Assembly: GCF_040008265.1 (NCBI RefSeq)
Contig: NZ_CP155620.1
Span: 1,789,380 to 1,853,379 of the forward strand
Reading direction: 5' to 3'
Origin: Campylobacter sp. CCS1377
Lineage (GTDB): Bacteria; Campylobacterota; Campylobacteria; Campylobacterales; Campylobacteraceae
Length of the DNA stretch: 64,000 nucleotides
The notes beneath the pieces were generated by a model. It did not search any database, was not told where the DNA came from, and was given only the letters and a program-made list of their open reading frames with translations. The translations under genes and the position numbers were made by a program. Positions 8,050 to 20,097 of this stretch are shown here, piece by piece. Numbering within the stretch: position 1 is the stretch's first letter; every line of letters starts with the position of its first letter.

Positions 8050-10359
8050 ATGGACACAAATATAAATAAAATCAAAAAATGGTGGTGGGATATAGGCTTT
8101 TAGCTAAAAAATATTTTATCTCTTTAAGTTGTGCTTCGTTTTTATTTTCAAGTTCTTTACATGCTGGATTTTTGAATTGAGGAAATTCTCCTTTTAATGG
8201 AAATAAATGGAGTGATACAATTAACGAGTATTATAAGAATTATAACACTGGAGTAGTCTTCGAAAAGCCAAATCGTGAGAAATTTATCTTAAAATCTTAT
8301 AATTCAAATCAATTTTGTAGTAAAAAATCATGGCAAAATTCTAGGTTTATCTAAAGACTCAGAAGCTTTTATATTTCACAACTCTAGTGGAAACTTTACA
8401 AATACTGGTTTATATGATGCTAACTTTAGCTTATGTGATAACTCGAATTTTAACATCATAAATTCAGGAACTATTACGGTAAAATACTTAATCAAAATAG
8501 CACCATAGGAAATTTAGAAAACTCTGGAAGTATTGATGAGATAAATAATGACCAAGGTAGCATTAGTATTTTAAAAAATACAAATGAAATCATTGCAATC
8601 AACAACACAAGAACCGTCAATGAAGGTTATATGAAAAACTTTAATAATAAAGGACTTGGTAATAAGTTAATTAATACAAAAAGTATTTCAAATCTCAATA
8701 ATCATACTAATGCTAATATCAAAATCTTGCATAATCAAGGAAATATTGATACCCTTGCTAACACAGGTACTATAGATACTTTTAACAATGAAGGAAATAT
8801 TAAAAATACTTTTACTAACCAAGGTATTATCGCAAACACTATCACTAATAAAGGTACTTTAAATATAGATAACACTAAGGGAAAAATTCAAAAAGGTATA
8901 ATTAATGATGGTGGAATTTTAATTATTGATAACCACGATGAAATTACTAATACAAAAGTTAAAAATATTTTTGGAAAAACTGCTAATGGTGTGCATATAG
9001 AGAATAAAAATAATGGAAAAGTAAATATCAAAGGTTGGTATTTTAATGATGAAGAATCTAAAAGCAAAGAAGAAAGATTAAATAATTCTATTTTAGTAGG
9101 TGGAGACAATATTAAAGATATTAAAATAGATAAAATTATAGTTAATGTCAAAGATGATAAAAAAGTTTATGATTCTAATACTTTTTTTGCGGATAAAGAT
9201 GGCAATATTATAGGAGATCAGGTTAATAATGGAGAAAATTTTATTGATAAAATAGCCAATATTAATGATATTTATAAATTATATAAAATCGATAGTGGTA
9301 TTGGTGGATGTTTTTCAAGTGGGTGCTATTCTGCTACACTTCAAACTAATGAGCTAAGCGGTAAAACTTTGGCTAAATCTATTATATATTCTTCTAGATT
9401 AAGATATATTAATATATCTAATATCTTAAGAGATATTAATGGTAAAACCTTTAAAACAGATTTTACCCAAGTAGATGAAATGGATAAAAGCAAAAAAGGT
9501 GAGCCTTACGGTAATGATGCAGATTTATTAAGCGAATTAGATGATATTTTCGTAAAACACACAAGTTTAGATGATAGTCATCTCGGCTTTTTAATGCCTT
9601 ATTATAATTATAGTTCTGTAAATTTAGGAGAAGGACTTGGAAGATTAAAAGGAAATACCAGTGGTATTATAGGTGGAGTTCAAAAGAATTTAGCTAATGA
9701 TAATGGAATTTTTGGCTTTTATGTAGGCTACGAACAAGCTAATAAAGAACAAAATATTCAAAGATTAGAATTTGATGATAAGACTTATTATGGTGGTTTA
9801 ACTTATTATAATGTCTTTGCAAGAAGTGGCATTAATGAGTATTTTATTAGTGCAAGTACAAGATTTGATTATACGAACACTGATATTACTAAAACTTATA
9901 CAAACCGTATCACTAAGATTAATTCCGATGCTAAAATATATGGTTATGGTGCAGATGTTAAAATCGGAATGAATTATTTTAATACTTTAAACATAGCGAT
10001 GTTTTCTCCTGAAATTGGACTTTCTTATCAAGGTATGAGTTCTAAAAATTTTACACTAAGGCACTTAGGGGATTTAAATGAGCATTATAACGCTACTCAA
10101 GTAAATTTTTTTAGATGCAACACTAGTTTTAAATACCAAACACCTTGATGCAAGCGGGGATTTGATATTAAGAAGTGCTGAAGGTAATACTAGATTAAGC
10201 GAAGATATACAAAATTCCAAATGGTATGCTTTTACTCAATTAGGACTTTCTTATGTTTTAAAAGAAAATATAGATCTTTCTTTTAATTATGGTGCTACTT
10301 TGGGAGATAATAATACCCATTCGCATAATGTGTTTTTAAAACTTGGGATTTGGTGGTAA
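8050..10359 (+). pseudogene. Autotransporter (CapA-like) adhesin gene, multiply disrupted
   Basis: Remains of one autotransporter gene spread over all three plus frames. It starts at the ATG at 8050 behind AAAAGG and meets TAG after 17 codons. A signal-peptide-like stretch (KKYFISLSCASFLFSSSLHAG) then reads in a second frame with an in-frame TGA (expected Trp) near 8178. Frame changes follow near 8318 and 8485. From 8631 to 10148 a long frame encodes N- and G-rich short repeats (passenger beta-helix type) and most of a C-terminal beta-barrel. The last frame change is in a seven-T run at 10106-10112. With six T, the frame joins 10114-10359, which ends in GIWW, an aromatic terminus proper to outer membrane barrels. 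Family by architecture; certainly non-functional as written. Confidence 0.85.
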
Positions 10360-10385
10360 ACAAAAAAGCACAAGTTATGAACAGC

Positions 10386-10404
10386 AAGGGAATTTAAATC
10401 CCTT
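10386..10404 (+). terminator. Rho-independent terminator after the autotransporter relic
   Basis: Arms AAGGGA and TCCCTT with an AT loop, followed by a T-run (TATTTTTTAA) at 10408-10414. It is oriented for the plus strand and lies just before the convergent ansA stop codon. Confidence 0.6.
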
Positions 10405-10412
10405 ACTATTTT

Positions 10413-11459
10413 TTAATATTTCAAAAAATATTCTTGAATTTTTTTAGTGTCTTTTGTTTTGGTGAGTGCTAACATTAAAAGAATTCTAGCTTTTTGTGGA
10501 TTTAAGTCCTCAGCTGAGATAAAACCAAGCTTTTGATCTGCTTCACTCACTGCCACACGACCTGCTACTACACGAGAACTCACAGCAACGCTAAGTCCTT
10601 GCTTTAAAAGCTCTTTTAAAACATTTTTTTGATCTTCATGTATGCTTCCTGCGCCACTTCCAGCCACTACTATGCCTTTAGTTCCATTTTCGAACAAAGC
10701 TTTAGCAGCCACGCCATTACCATCATTTGAATAAGTATAAAGAATATCAACTTTTGGTAATTTATCTAATTTACTTACATCAAAAGGAGTGTTTTTAGTA
10801 TGAACTTTGGCTACATTATTATAGAAAAAGACTTTACCATCTACAATATAACCCAAATCCCCAAAATCAGGCGAAGAAAAAGCATCGACATTTAAACTAT
10901 GAGTTTTAACAACACCTCTTGCGCCTAAAATTTTATCATTCATAGCAACCATAACGCCTTTACCCTTTGCATTTTTATCTGCTGCTAGAGCAACTGCATT
11001 ATAAAGATTTTTAGGGCCATCTGCGCTCATAGCAGTTGAAGGACGCATTGCACCCACCAAAACCACAGGTTTATCGCTTTTAACGGTTAAATTTAGAAAA
11101 TACGCAGTCTCTTCCATAGTATCAGTACCGTGAGTGATCACCACTCCATCAACCCCACTTGCAAAAAGCTTGTTAATCTCTTTTGCGAGTTTGAGCTGAA
11201 TTTCATCACGCATATTGGAACTATCGATATTTGCGATTTGTTGTCCGCTAATATCAGCTAGATCTTTAATTTGTGGCACTGCTTTGATTAAAACATCAAC
11301 GCCCACTACTCCTGCTGTATATCCAGTCGTTGCAACCGCACTATCAATCGATCCTGCAATTGTCCCACCTGTCGCTAAAATAGCCACTTTTGGCTTAGCC
11401 TCTGCCATGCTCGCTCCTACAAACAAAAACACCATTATACAAAGCAATAATTTCTTCAT
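10413..11459 (-). CDS. ansA: L-asparaginase, type II, periplasmic
   Basis: Hydrolyses asparagine to aspartate and ammonia, a nutrient source for Campylobacter. At 348 aa it has an N-terminal signal peptide (KK then a hydrophobic run to about AEA at residues 19-21). Both catalytic signatures are present: LATGGTIAG near residue 30 with the nucleophilic Thr, and ITHGTDTMEETAYF near residue 110. The signal peptide and size point to the exported, high-affinity type. The start at 11459 follows AGGAGT. It is the last minus-strand gene after pyrG-recJ-radical SAM, separated by 134 bases, so it may have its own promoter. Confidence 0.93.
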   Translation of the reverse strand: MKKLLLCIMVFLFVGASMAEAKPKVAILATGGTIAGSIDSAVATTGYTAGVVGVDVLIKAVPQIKDLADISGQQIANIDSSNMRDEIQLKLAKEINKLFASGVDGVVITHGTDTMEETAYFLNLTVKSDKPVVLVGAMRPSTAMSADGPKNLYNAVALAADKNAKGKGVMVAMNDKILGARGVVKTHSLNVDAFSSPDFGDLGYIVDGKVFFYNNVAKVHTKNTPFDVSKLDKLPKVDILYTYSNDGNGVAAKALFENGTKGIVVAGSGAGSIHEDQKNVLKELLKQGLSVAVSSRVVAGRVAVSEADQKLGFISAEDLNPQKARILLMLALTKTKDTKKIQEYFLKY

Positions 11460-11593
11460 ATAATACTCCTTTTTTCAAATTTGTTTCGCAATGAAACCTA
11501 AAAACATTATACTCCAAAAATTCTCCTTAAATTCATTAAAATAATTGATAAAAAAATCAGTGTGAAGTATGGTAAATTAGTAGTTTTTTTGTC

Positions 11594-12415
11594 CTAAATT
11601 AAATATTCATTAATGCTTTTTTCAGATCTTTTCCACTTGCCAATACTCTTCCAATTTTTAACATCACAATACGCACAAAAAGGGATTGGCTTGGCCAAAA
11701 ATTCCAAAATTTCCTCATAATTTTTTGCCTTATAAATATCGATACAATCCTCATCACTTGGCATTAAAGTAGTTTTAAATTTAGCATTAAAATGCTCAAT
11801 ATTAGCGCAAATATTACAAGTATAGATTTTACCCTCTTTTAACTGCACACAAAAATTCGACATAAAACACTGAGTAAAGCTTTCATAGATATCATTTTGT
11901 TTTTCTAAATTCAAAACAAATTTCATAGAATTTTTTTCTATTTTGGCATTATTGTAAAATTTCAAAGTTACTTTATATCGCTTACAAAGCTCATCAACCC
12001 TTTGCCAATCAATCTCGATGGGATATTTTGTGGGATGAAGTTCTATATTTAGCTTAGAACAAGTTTGAAAAAAACTCTCATCTTGCTTTAGCAATAAAAT
12101 ACCATTAGTAATCAACCAAATATGAGAATGGGTAAAATTTTCTCTAAGCAAAGCAAAATATTTTAAAACATCAGGATTTAACAAAGGCTCACCGCCTAGC
12201 AAATGAAAGCGCTCTATGTTGCCTTTTGTTAAAACTTTTAATCTTTTGATATCTTGCTCAAATTCTTTTAAATCATAATAAGCTTCTTTTGCAAGCTGTG
12301 AAAAATGCGAACAAGAAAAACAGTATAAGTTACAATGCTCAGCCAAGTGAATTTCAAGCACTTTTAGAAATTTTTGCGGGGTCGTTTTTTTAAGCACAAA
12401 ATCTTGCTTTGACAT
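11594..12415 (-). CDS. Radical SAM protein with extra C-terminal cysteines
   Basis: A 273-residue protein with the radical SAM cluster motif C28-x3-C32-x2-C35 (CNLYCFSC) and the SAM-contacting GGEP at residues 74-77. Further Cys at 183, 189, 200, 203, 247 and 250 are spaced like a SPASM/twitch auxiliary iron-sulfur domain (CNIC, CAYC). The CSHF sequence directly after the cluster is shared with a group of radical SAM proteins often found near capsule or glycan genes. The start codon is the base next to the recJ stop, so it is translated from the recJ transcript. No substrate peptide or sugar gene is adjacent. The reaction is unknown. Confidence 0.8.
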   Translation of the reverse strand: MSKQDFVLKKTTPQKFLKVLEIHLAEHCNLYCFSCSHFSQLAKEAYYDLKEFEQDIKRLKVLTKGNIERFHLLGGEPLLNPDVLKYFALLRENFTHSHIWLITNGILLLKQDESFFQTCSKLNIELHPTKYPIEIDWQRVDELCKRYKVTLKFYNNAKIEKNSMKFVLNLEKQNDIYESFTQCFMSNFCVQLKEGKIYTCNICANIEHFNAKFKTTLMPSDEDCIDIYKAKNYEEILEFLAKPIPFCAYCDVKNWKSIGKWKRSEKSINEYLI

Positions 12416-15623
<3,208 letters not shown>

Positions 15624-15714
15624 TTAAATTTTTTTCGAAATTATAGCCAATATAAAATTTTATTTTTATAAACATTGGTGTAAAATTTCGATTATTTTTG
15701 CAAGGAAAAATTAA

Positions 15715-16335
15715 ATGAAAATCACACTATTAAACCACACTCCACTTTCTGTATGCTCACACGCGACAAGAACTTGTTGGCAAAGTTTTGATAAAGGCGA
15801 TTGCGGCGGAGAAAAAGACAAAGAATTAATTGACCGTGTTGGGAATAAATTCAAACACGCTTCAACCTTAGAACATCTAAATTATACTTTTTATATACAA
15901 GGAATTTCAAGAGCTTGCTTACAAGAAGTAGCAAGACACCGCCATACAAGTCCAAGTGTAAAAAGTACAAGATATACTTTAAAAGAATTACGCAATGAAA
16001 GCGAATTTAGAGAAAATGACTTTGAAAATGCCAAAAGGTATTTAGTTTTAACCGGAAATGAAAAAGTAGATAATGCAAGCATTAAAGCCTTAGAAAATTT
16101 ACGCCTTATTTTACAAGATAGCATAAGTTTAGATATAGCAAAATACTGCTTACCAGAAAGCTATAAAACAGAACTCACACTAACGATTAATGCCAGAAGT
16201 TTGCAAAATTTCATTTCTCTAAGAAGTTCAAAATCAGCCCTTTGGGAGATTAGAAATTTAGCCAATGCTTTATTTAATGCTTTACCGCAAGATCATCAGT
16301 TTATTTTTGAGCATTGTTTGTATAAAGGAGAATAA
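15715..16335 (+). CDS. thyX: Flavin-dependent thymidylate synthase ThyX
   Basis: Methylates dUMP to dTMP using FAD and methylenetetrahydrofolate. The 206 aa contain the ThyX motif RHRHTSPSVKSTRY (RHRx7S) at about residues 78-91 and the conserved C-terminal RSLQNFISLRSS stretch. Typical Campylobacter use ThyX and lack ThyA. AAGGAAAA precedes the ATG. It is divergent from pyrG with a 100-base spacer and ends in a terminator shared with the next convergent gene. Confidence 0.95.
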   Translation: MKITLLNHTPLSVCSHATRTCWQSFDKGDCGGEKDKELIDRVGNKFKHASTLEHLNYTFYIQGISRACLQEVARHRHTSPSVKSTRYTLKELRNESEFRENDFENAKRYLVLTGNEKVDNASIKALENLRLILQDSISLDIAKYCLPESYKTELTLTINARSLQNFISLRSSKSALWEIRNLANALFNALPQDHQFIFEHCLYKGE

Positions 16336-16356
16336 AGCAAGATTTACTCTTGCTTT
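16334..16356. terminator. Bidirectional terminator after thyX
   Basis: A nine-pair hairpin (AAAGCAAGA and TCTTGCTTT, five-base loop) spanning the thyX stop region and followed by AATTT. It serves thyX and the convergent flavoprotein gene. Confidence 0.6.
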
Positions 16357-16359
16357 AAT

Positions 16360-16959
16360 TTAAGATCTTGTGCTTGGAGTATCATGATACACGCTTAGCG
16401 TGCCTTTTATATCACTTAAAATCGCACAAGCAGCTTCATTAGCACTTCCCATAGCGCAAGCAACCATAGTTGTCACGCCAGAAACAAGCCCTGCAGCATA
16501 AATTCCCTCTTTAACCATTTGTCTTTCGCCACATCTTAAGCAAATTTTATTTGGTTTTGGCATTAAAGTATGAGGTATAACAAAATTTTCAAGCCCTTTA
16601 ATATTACATTGACTCGCACCTGTTGCAACGATGATATAATCTGATTTCACACCCAAACCCTGCTCATCAGTTGTAGTAAAATCTCCTTTTTCTCCATTAA
16701 TGCTTACCACAGTTGAGTCTATATACTTAACCTCTAGCATAGAAGCGATTTGCTCTTTGATATGCGCATAAATTTCGCTTGCTTGAGCGCCTTTTGGGAA
16801 AAATGGCACATTATAAATTGCAGCCGCTTTCAAATCAGCTTTGCCATCATCAAAAATAGTGATATCAAAATCAAGCTCATTATTTTTAGCCGAAGCAAAA
16901 AATAAAGCCGCACTAAGTCCTGCGATACTGCCGCCTATGATTGTAATTGATTTTTTCAT
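16360..16959 (-). CDS. Short FAD/NAD(P)-binding oxidoreductase, thioredoxin-reductase-like fold
   Basis: A 199-residue protein beginning with a dinucleotide-binding motif (IIGGSIAGLSAALFFA, GxGxxG variant GGSIAG) and later YIIVATGAS, as in the pyridine nucleotide-disulfide oxidoreductase superfamily. A late Cys pair (CLRCGE) and GIYAAGLVSGVTTMVACAMGSA with the FAD-contact pattern follow. At about 200 residues it lacks the separate NAD(P)H domain of TrxB (about 310 aa) and has no CxxC in the TrxB position. It may be a single-domain flavoprotein. No partner gene is adjacent. Confidence 0.7.
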   Translation of the reverse strand: MKKSITIIGGSIAGLSAALFFASAKNNELDFDITIFDDGKADLKAAAIYNVPFFPKGAQASEIYAHIKEQIASMLEVKYIDSTVVSINGEKGDFTTTDEQGLGVKSDYIIVATGASQCNIKGLENFVIPHTLMPKPNKICLRCGERQMVKEGIYAAGLVSGVTTMVACAMGSANEAACAILSDIKGTLSVYHDTPSTRS

Positions 16960-17074
16960 ATGAAACCTTTTTAAAAATTTTGTATATTCTATGAGAATAT
17001 ATTTTAAAAAAGTTTGATTAAAAAAAATATTATATAATTTCGCTTTTTAATGTTTCAAATAGTAAAGGAAAATA

Positions 17075-17458
17075 ATGCGTTACGGTGAAAAAGAAATCAA
17101 AGAATTTGATGTAGAAAATATGGAAATTTGGCCAAATGATGCGAAAAATGACTATATCATTAAAATCACTTTGCCTGAATTTATGTGTTGTTGTCCGCGT
17201 TCTGGTTATCCTGATTTTGCAACAATTTATCTTGAGTATATGCCTGATAAATTTGTGGTTGAGCTTAAGGCGATAAAACTTTATATCAATACTTTTATGT
17301 ACAGAAATGTTTCGCATGAAGCAAGTATCAATGAAATTTATAATACCTTAAAAGATAAATTAAAACCAAAATGGATAAAAGTCGTAGGGGATTTTAACCC
17401 ACGCGGAAATGTACATACAGTGATAGAATGCCGTAGTGATATGGTTGTGCCAAAATAA
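17075..17458 (+). CDS. queF: NADPH-dependent 7-cyano-7-deazaguanine reductase QueF
   Basis: Reduces preQ0 to preQ1 in queuosine tRNA modification. The 127 aa match the short, single-domain (YkvM-type) QueF. Near residue 45 are the nucleophilic Cys and surrounding CPRSGYPDFA motif, then EYMPDKFVVELKAIKLY and the HEASINEIYNTL segment that carries the substrate-binding Glu/His region. It ends with VGDFNPRGNVHT. Its ATG follows AAGGAAAAT. It is separated from the next gene by 15 bases and probably co-transcribed with it. Confidence 0.93.
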   Translation: MRYGEKEIKEFDVENMEIWPNDAKNDYIIKITLPEFMCCCPRSGYPDFATIYLEYMPDKFVVELKAIKLYINTFMYRNVSHEASINEIYNTLKDKLKPKWIKVVGDFNPRGNVHTVIECRSDMVVPK

Positions 17459-17473
17459 ATTCAAGGCTACAAT

Positions 17474-18655
17474 TTGCGAATTTTACTAATACTACGCGGA
17501 AATTACCACGCCGGACAAGAAGAATTTGTGCATCATAATCATCTTAAAAATTTCACTTTAGATATTAATGATTTGCGTTCTTTAACCGGCTGTGCTAATC
17601 CCTTGCCTAATCATCAAAAAAGCCTTAATTATAAGTACGATAATGAGCTTTATAAGCTTATGTTAGATTTTTTACAAATGCGTATGAAAAGAGGGGAATT
17701 CTGCGTTATTAATGCTTACAATGAACACCTAAAAACTTATAAAGATTTAGCAAATTTATATCGCTATAAAATGTTTGTGATTGAATTTAATGCCAATTTA
17801 GAGCAATGCATGGCAAACAATCTCAAACAAGCCTCATCTACTGGCTATCTTACCCCTTTTTATTTGCTTGAAAATACGGCCAATTCTTTAAAGAAAATAC
17901 CTAAAAAATATGAAGTATTAAGTCCAAATAATTGGCAACAAATTCTTTATGAAATGCCAAATTTAAGTACTTATAAAAAAATTCATCACATAGGGGATAT
18001 TCAAGGTTGCTATAGTGTGCTTAAAAAATACCTTAAGTCTATGAAAGATGATGAGTATTATATATTTTTGGGTGATTATATCAATAGAGGCATAGAAAAT
18101 GGCAAAGTTTTAAAATTCTTACTTAAAATTTGCGAGAAAGAAAATGTTTGCTTGCTTGAAGGAAATCACGAAAGACATTTGATAAAATGGGCAAATGGCG
18201 AAGTAAGCACTTCCAAAGAGTTCAATGAAAATACCCTAAAAGATTTTTACAAAGAAAAATTAAATCCAAAAGATGCAAAAAAGCTCTATCCTTTTTTTAA
18301 AGAATGTCTTTTTTACAAATATGGCAGAAAAAAAATTCTTTGCTCGCACGCGGGTTTAAATTTTGCTCCCAAGAAATATCAAGACTTAAGTTTTGTTTCT
18401 AGTTATCATCTTATTAACGGTATAGATGGCTACGAGGATTCTCAAGCTATTGCGGAAGAATTCTGTAAAAATAGTGCGGAAAATGTTTTTGAAGTTTTTG
18501 GTCATAGAAATAAAGCAAAACTTCCTATGCAAATTGCTTCGCGTGTGTTTTTGTGCGAAGGCAAAGTCGATGCTGGGGGATATTTGCGCGTATTAACTCT
18601 TAATAAAGATGGTTTTAAATGCATTGAAGTAAAAAATGAAGTTTATAGAAAATAG
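17474..18655 (+). CDS. Metallophosphatase with degenerate polynucleotide-kinase-like N-terminal domain
   Basis: A 393-residue protein starting at TTG (17474) fifteen bases after queF. The C-terminal part (from about residue 172) is a PPP-type calcineurin-like phosphatase: GDIQGC, GDYINRG and GNHERH motifs and a later SHAG, all metal-binding residues present. The N-terminal 150 residues resemble an AAA-type polynucleotide kinase, as in bacterial Pnkp kinase-phosphatase fusions. The expected P-loop is RGNYHAGQEEF, with Gln and Glu where Lys and Ser/Thr are needed, so kinase activity is unlikely. It is similar in kind to C. jejuni Cj0184, annotated as a Ser/Thr phosphatase. The substrate is unknown. 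Confidence 0.8.
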   Translation: MRILLILRGNYHAGQEEFVHHNHLKNFTLDINDLRSLTGCANPLPNHQKSLNYKYDNELYKLMLDFLQMRMKRGEFCVINAYNEHLKTYKDLANLYRYKMFVIEFNANLEQCMANNLKQASSTGYLTPFYLLENTANSLKKIPKKYEVLSPNNWQQILYEMPNLSTYKKIHHIGDIQGCYSVLKKYLKSMKDDEYYIFLGDYINRGIENGKVLKFLLKICEKENVCLLEGNHERHLIKWANGEVSTSKEFNENTLKDFYKEKLNPKDAKKLYPFFKECLFYKYGRKKILCSHAGLNFAPKKYQDLSFVSSYHLINGIDGYEDSQAIAEEFCKNSAENVFEVFGHRNKAKLPMQIASRVFLCEGKVDAGGYLRVLTLNKDGFKCIEVKNEVYRK

Positions 18656-18706
18656 TTTAACTTAAATTTATGCTACAATTTTCCTTTAATTTAATTAAGG
18701 AAAAAA

Positions 18707-19972
18707 ATGATAAATATAAAATTAATAGAACATATTTTTAAAGCCGCATCAATCAGCCGTTGGAATGATTATCCAAGAATGGCAAATTTAGTCGAGCTTG
18801 ACAAACAAGCACATAAATTCATCATTGCTTATTTTATCGCTAAAATGGAAAAAGATATCAATATGCGTGTGATTATCGAAGGGGGAATTTTTGAATTTTT
18901 AAGTCGCGTTGTTGTTACCGATATCCGTCCTGATGTGTATCATGAAATCGTGCGTCAAAAGAAAAATGAAGTCAATTCTTGGGTTTTAAGTAAAATTGAA
19001 CCTATGATAGAAAATATCGATGAAGGCAAGTTTTTAAAGCGTTTTGAAGAGTATTTAAAAAGCAATTCTTACGCAAAAGAAAGACTTATTTTAAAAGCTG
19101 CATCGTATTTTGCTACAAGATGGGAATTTAACATAGTTTATCAAACCTCAGCTTTTTTAAATAACATTGATGAAATCAAAAATAAAGTCGAAGAAGAGCT
19201 TGAAGATTATTACGAATTAATAGGTGCTAGAAAAATCGCGCTTAATCAAAAAATCGCTAAAATCATCGATCTAAGCGGCAGACTTCGCTTTCAAAAGCGT
19301 TGGGCGCAAACTCCAAGAATTCCAGAAACTGCAGTTTTAGGACATATGCTTGTGGTTGCGATTTTGGGCTATTTTCATTCTTTGAAAATCAAAGCTTGTG
19401 ATAAAAGATTGGAAAATAATTTTTATTGTGCTTTATTCCATGATTTACCAGAGTCTTTAACAAGAGACATTATAAGTCCAGTAAAATATGGCATTGAAGG
19501 ACTTCACGACATAATCAGTGATTATGAAATGAAACTCATAAACGATAGAATTTTACCTTTTGTGCCTGAAAATTTGCGTGATGAATTTTCTTATATTTTG
19601 GGCATTAGAGAAGGTAGAAACGATGAAGCTAATTTTGTAAAAAATGAATTTGAAAATCGCACTTATAAAAATGGCAAAATAGAGCTTTGTAGTGGAAGTT
19701 TGAGTTCTTTTAATGAAAATGAATTTGGGGCGATTGATGGCAAGGCTTTAAAATACTGCGATAAAATCGCAGCATTTATAGAAGCAGGGCTTAGCATTAG
19801 TTATGGCGTAAAATCAAAAGAGCTTGAAAGCGGCTTTAAAGATATGTTAAATTTCTTTAAACAAAATAAAACGATTGACGGAGTAAATTATTTTGCAATC
19901 TGCGAAGAGTTGATAAAATATTTTGATATAAAATTACAAAACCCTTTCCCAGATGACTGCGGCACACACTAA
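18707..19972 (+). CDS. HD-domain phosphohydrolase, YfbR-like, with long N-terminal extension
   Basis: A 421-residue cytosolic protein. The HD metal site is visible in LGHMLVVAILGYF and ALFHDLPESLTRDIISPVK (H, HD and a later D in the CDKIAAFIEAG segment), the pattern of YfbR-type 5'-deoxynucleotidases. The roughly 200 residues before the HD domain are charged and helical and also begin with HIFKAASISRWND, resembling a YfbR-style first helix. A house-cleaning nucleotidase role is plausible but not shown. AAGGAAAAA precedes the ATG. The last codons overlap the SRP RNA gene on the opposite strand. Confidence 0.72.
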   Translation: MINIKLIEHIFKAASISRWNDYPRMANLVELDKQAHKFIIAYFIAKMEKDINMRVIIEGGIFEFLSRVVVTDIRPDVYHEIVRQKKNEVNSWVLSKIEPMIENIDEGKFLKRFEEYLKSNSYAKERLILKAASYFATRWEFNIVYQTSAFLNNIDEIKNKVEEELEDYYELIGARKIALNQKIAKIIDLSGRLRFQKRWAQTPRIPETAVLGHMLVVAILGYFHSLKIKACDKRLENNFYCALFHDLPESLTRDIISPVKYGIEGLHDIISDYEMKLINDRILPFVPENLRDEFSYILGIREGRNDEANFVKNEFENRTYKNGKIELCSGSLSSFNENEFGAIDGKALKYCDKIAAFIEAGLSISYGVKSKELESGFKDMLNFFKQNKTIDGVNYFAICEELIKYFDIKLQNPFPDDCGTH

Positions 19973-20042
19973 AATTAAGTGCTCTGCTGTGTTCCCACCC
20001 TGAAGCGATGCCTAAAAATAGCATTGCACAGGTCTGAGAAAA
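19948..20042 (-). ncRNA. ffs: Signal recognition particle RNA, small bacterial type (4.5S-like)
   Basis: On the minus strand, the domain IV hairpin core is at 19984-20002: CAGG, GUG stem, GGAA tetraloop, CAC stem, AGCAG. This is the universally conserved asymmetric loop and tetraloop bound by Ffh. The flanking strands pair (CUCAGA at the 5' end with UCUGGG at the 3' end, and AGGCAUCGCUUCAGG against the following arm), giving about 95 nt, the usual size. GUGUGCCG near the 3' end also matches other bacterial SRP RNAs. A TATTAT box lies just upstream. The ends are approximate. The 3' end overlaps the HD-domain gene antisense. Confidence 0.85.
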
Positions 20043-20052
20043 GGCAAATAAA

Positions 20053-20058
20053 ATAATA
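20053..20058 (-). promoter_or_regulatory. -10 box of the SRP RNA gene
   Basis: TATTAT on the minus strand about ten bases upstream of the inferred 5' end of the SRP RNA. It agrees with the RNA start near 20042-20046. Confidence 0.5.
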
Positions 20059-20097
20059 CCCAAAAAATCTTAAATTTTATTAAGAAGGTGCAAATAA

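Noticed and set aside
17030..17317. 95-codon minus-strand ORF opposite queF
   Set aside because: Shadow of the queF coding frame; no ribosome site and no plausible protein composition.
19957..20063. SRP-like RNA read on the plus strand
   Set aside because: CAGGUC occurs on the plus strand, but no GGAA tetraloop hairpin can form; the minus strand has the full domain IV core.
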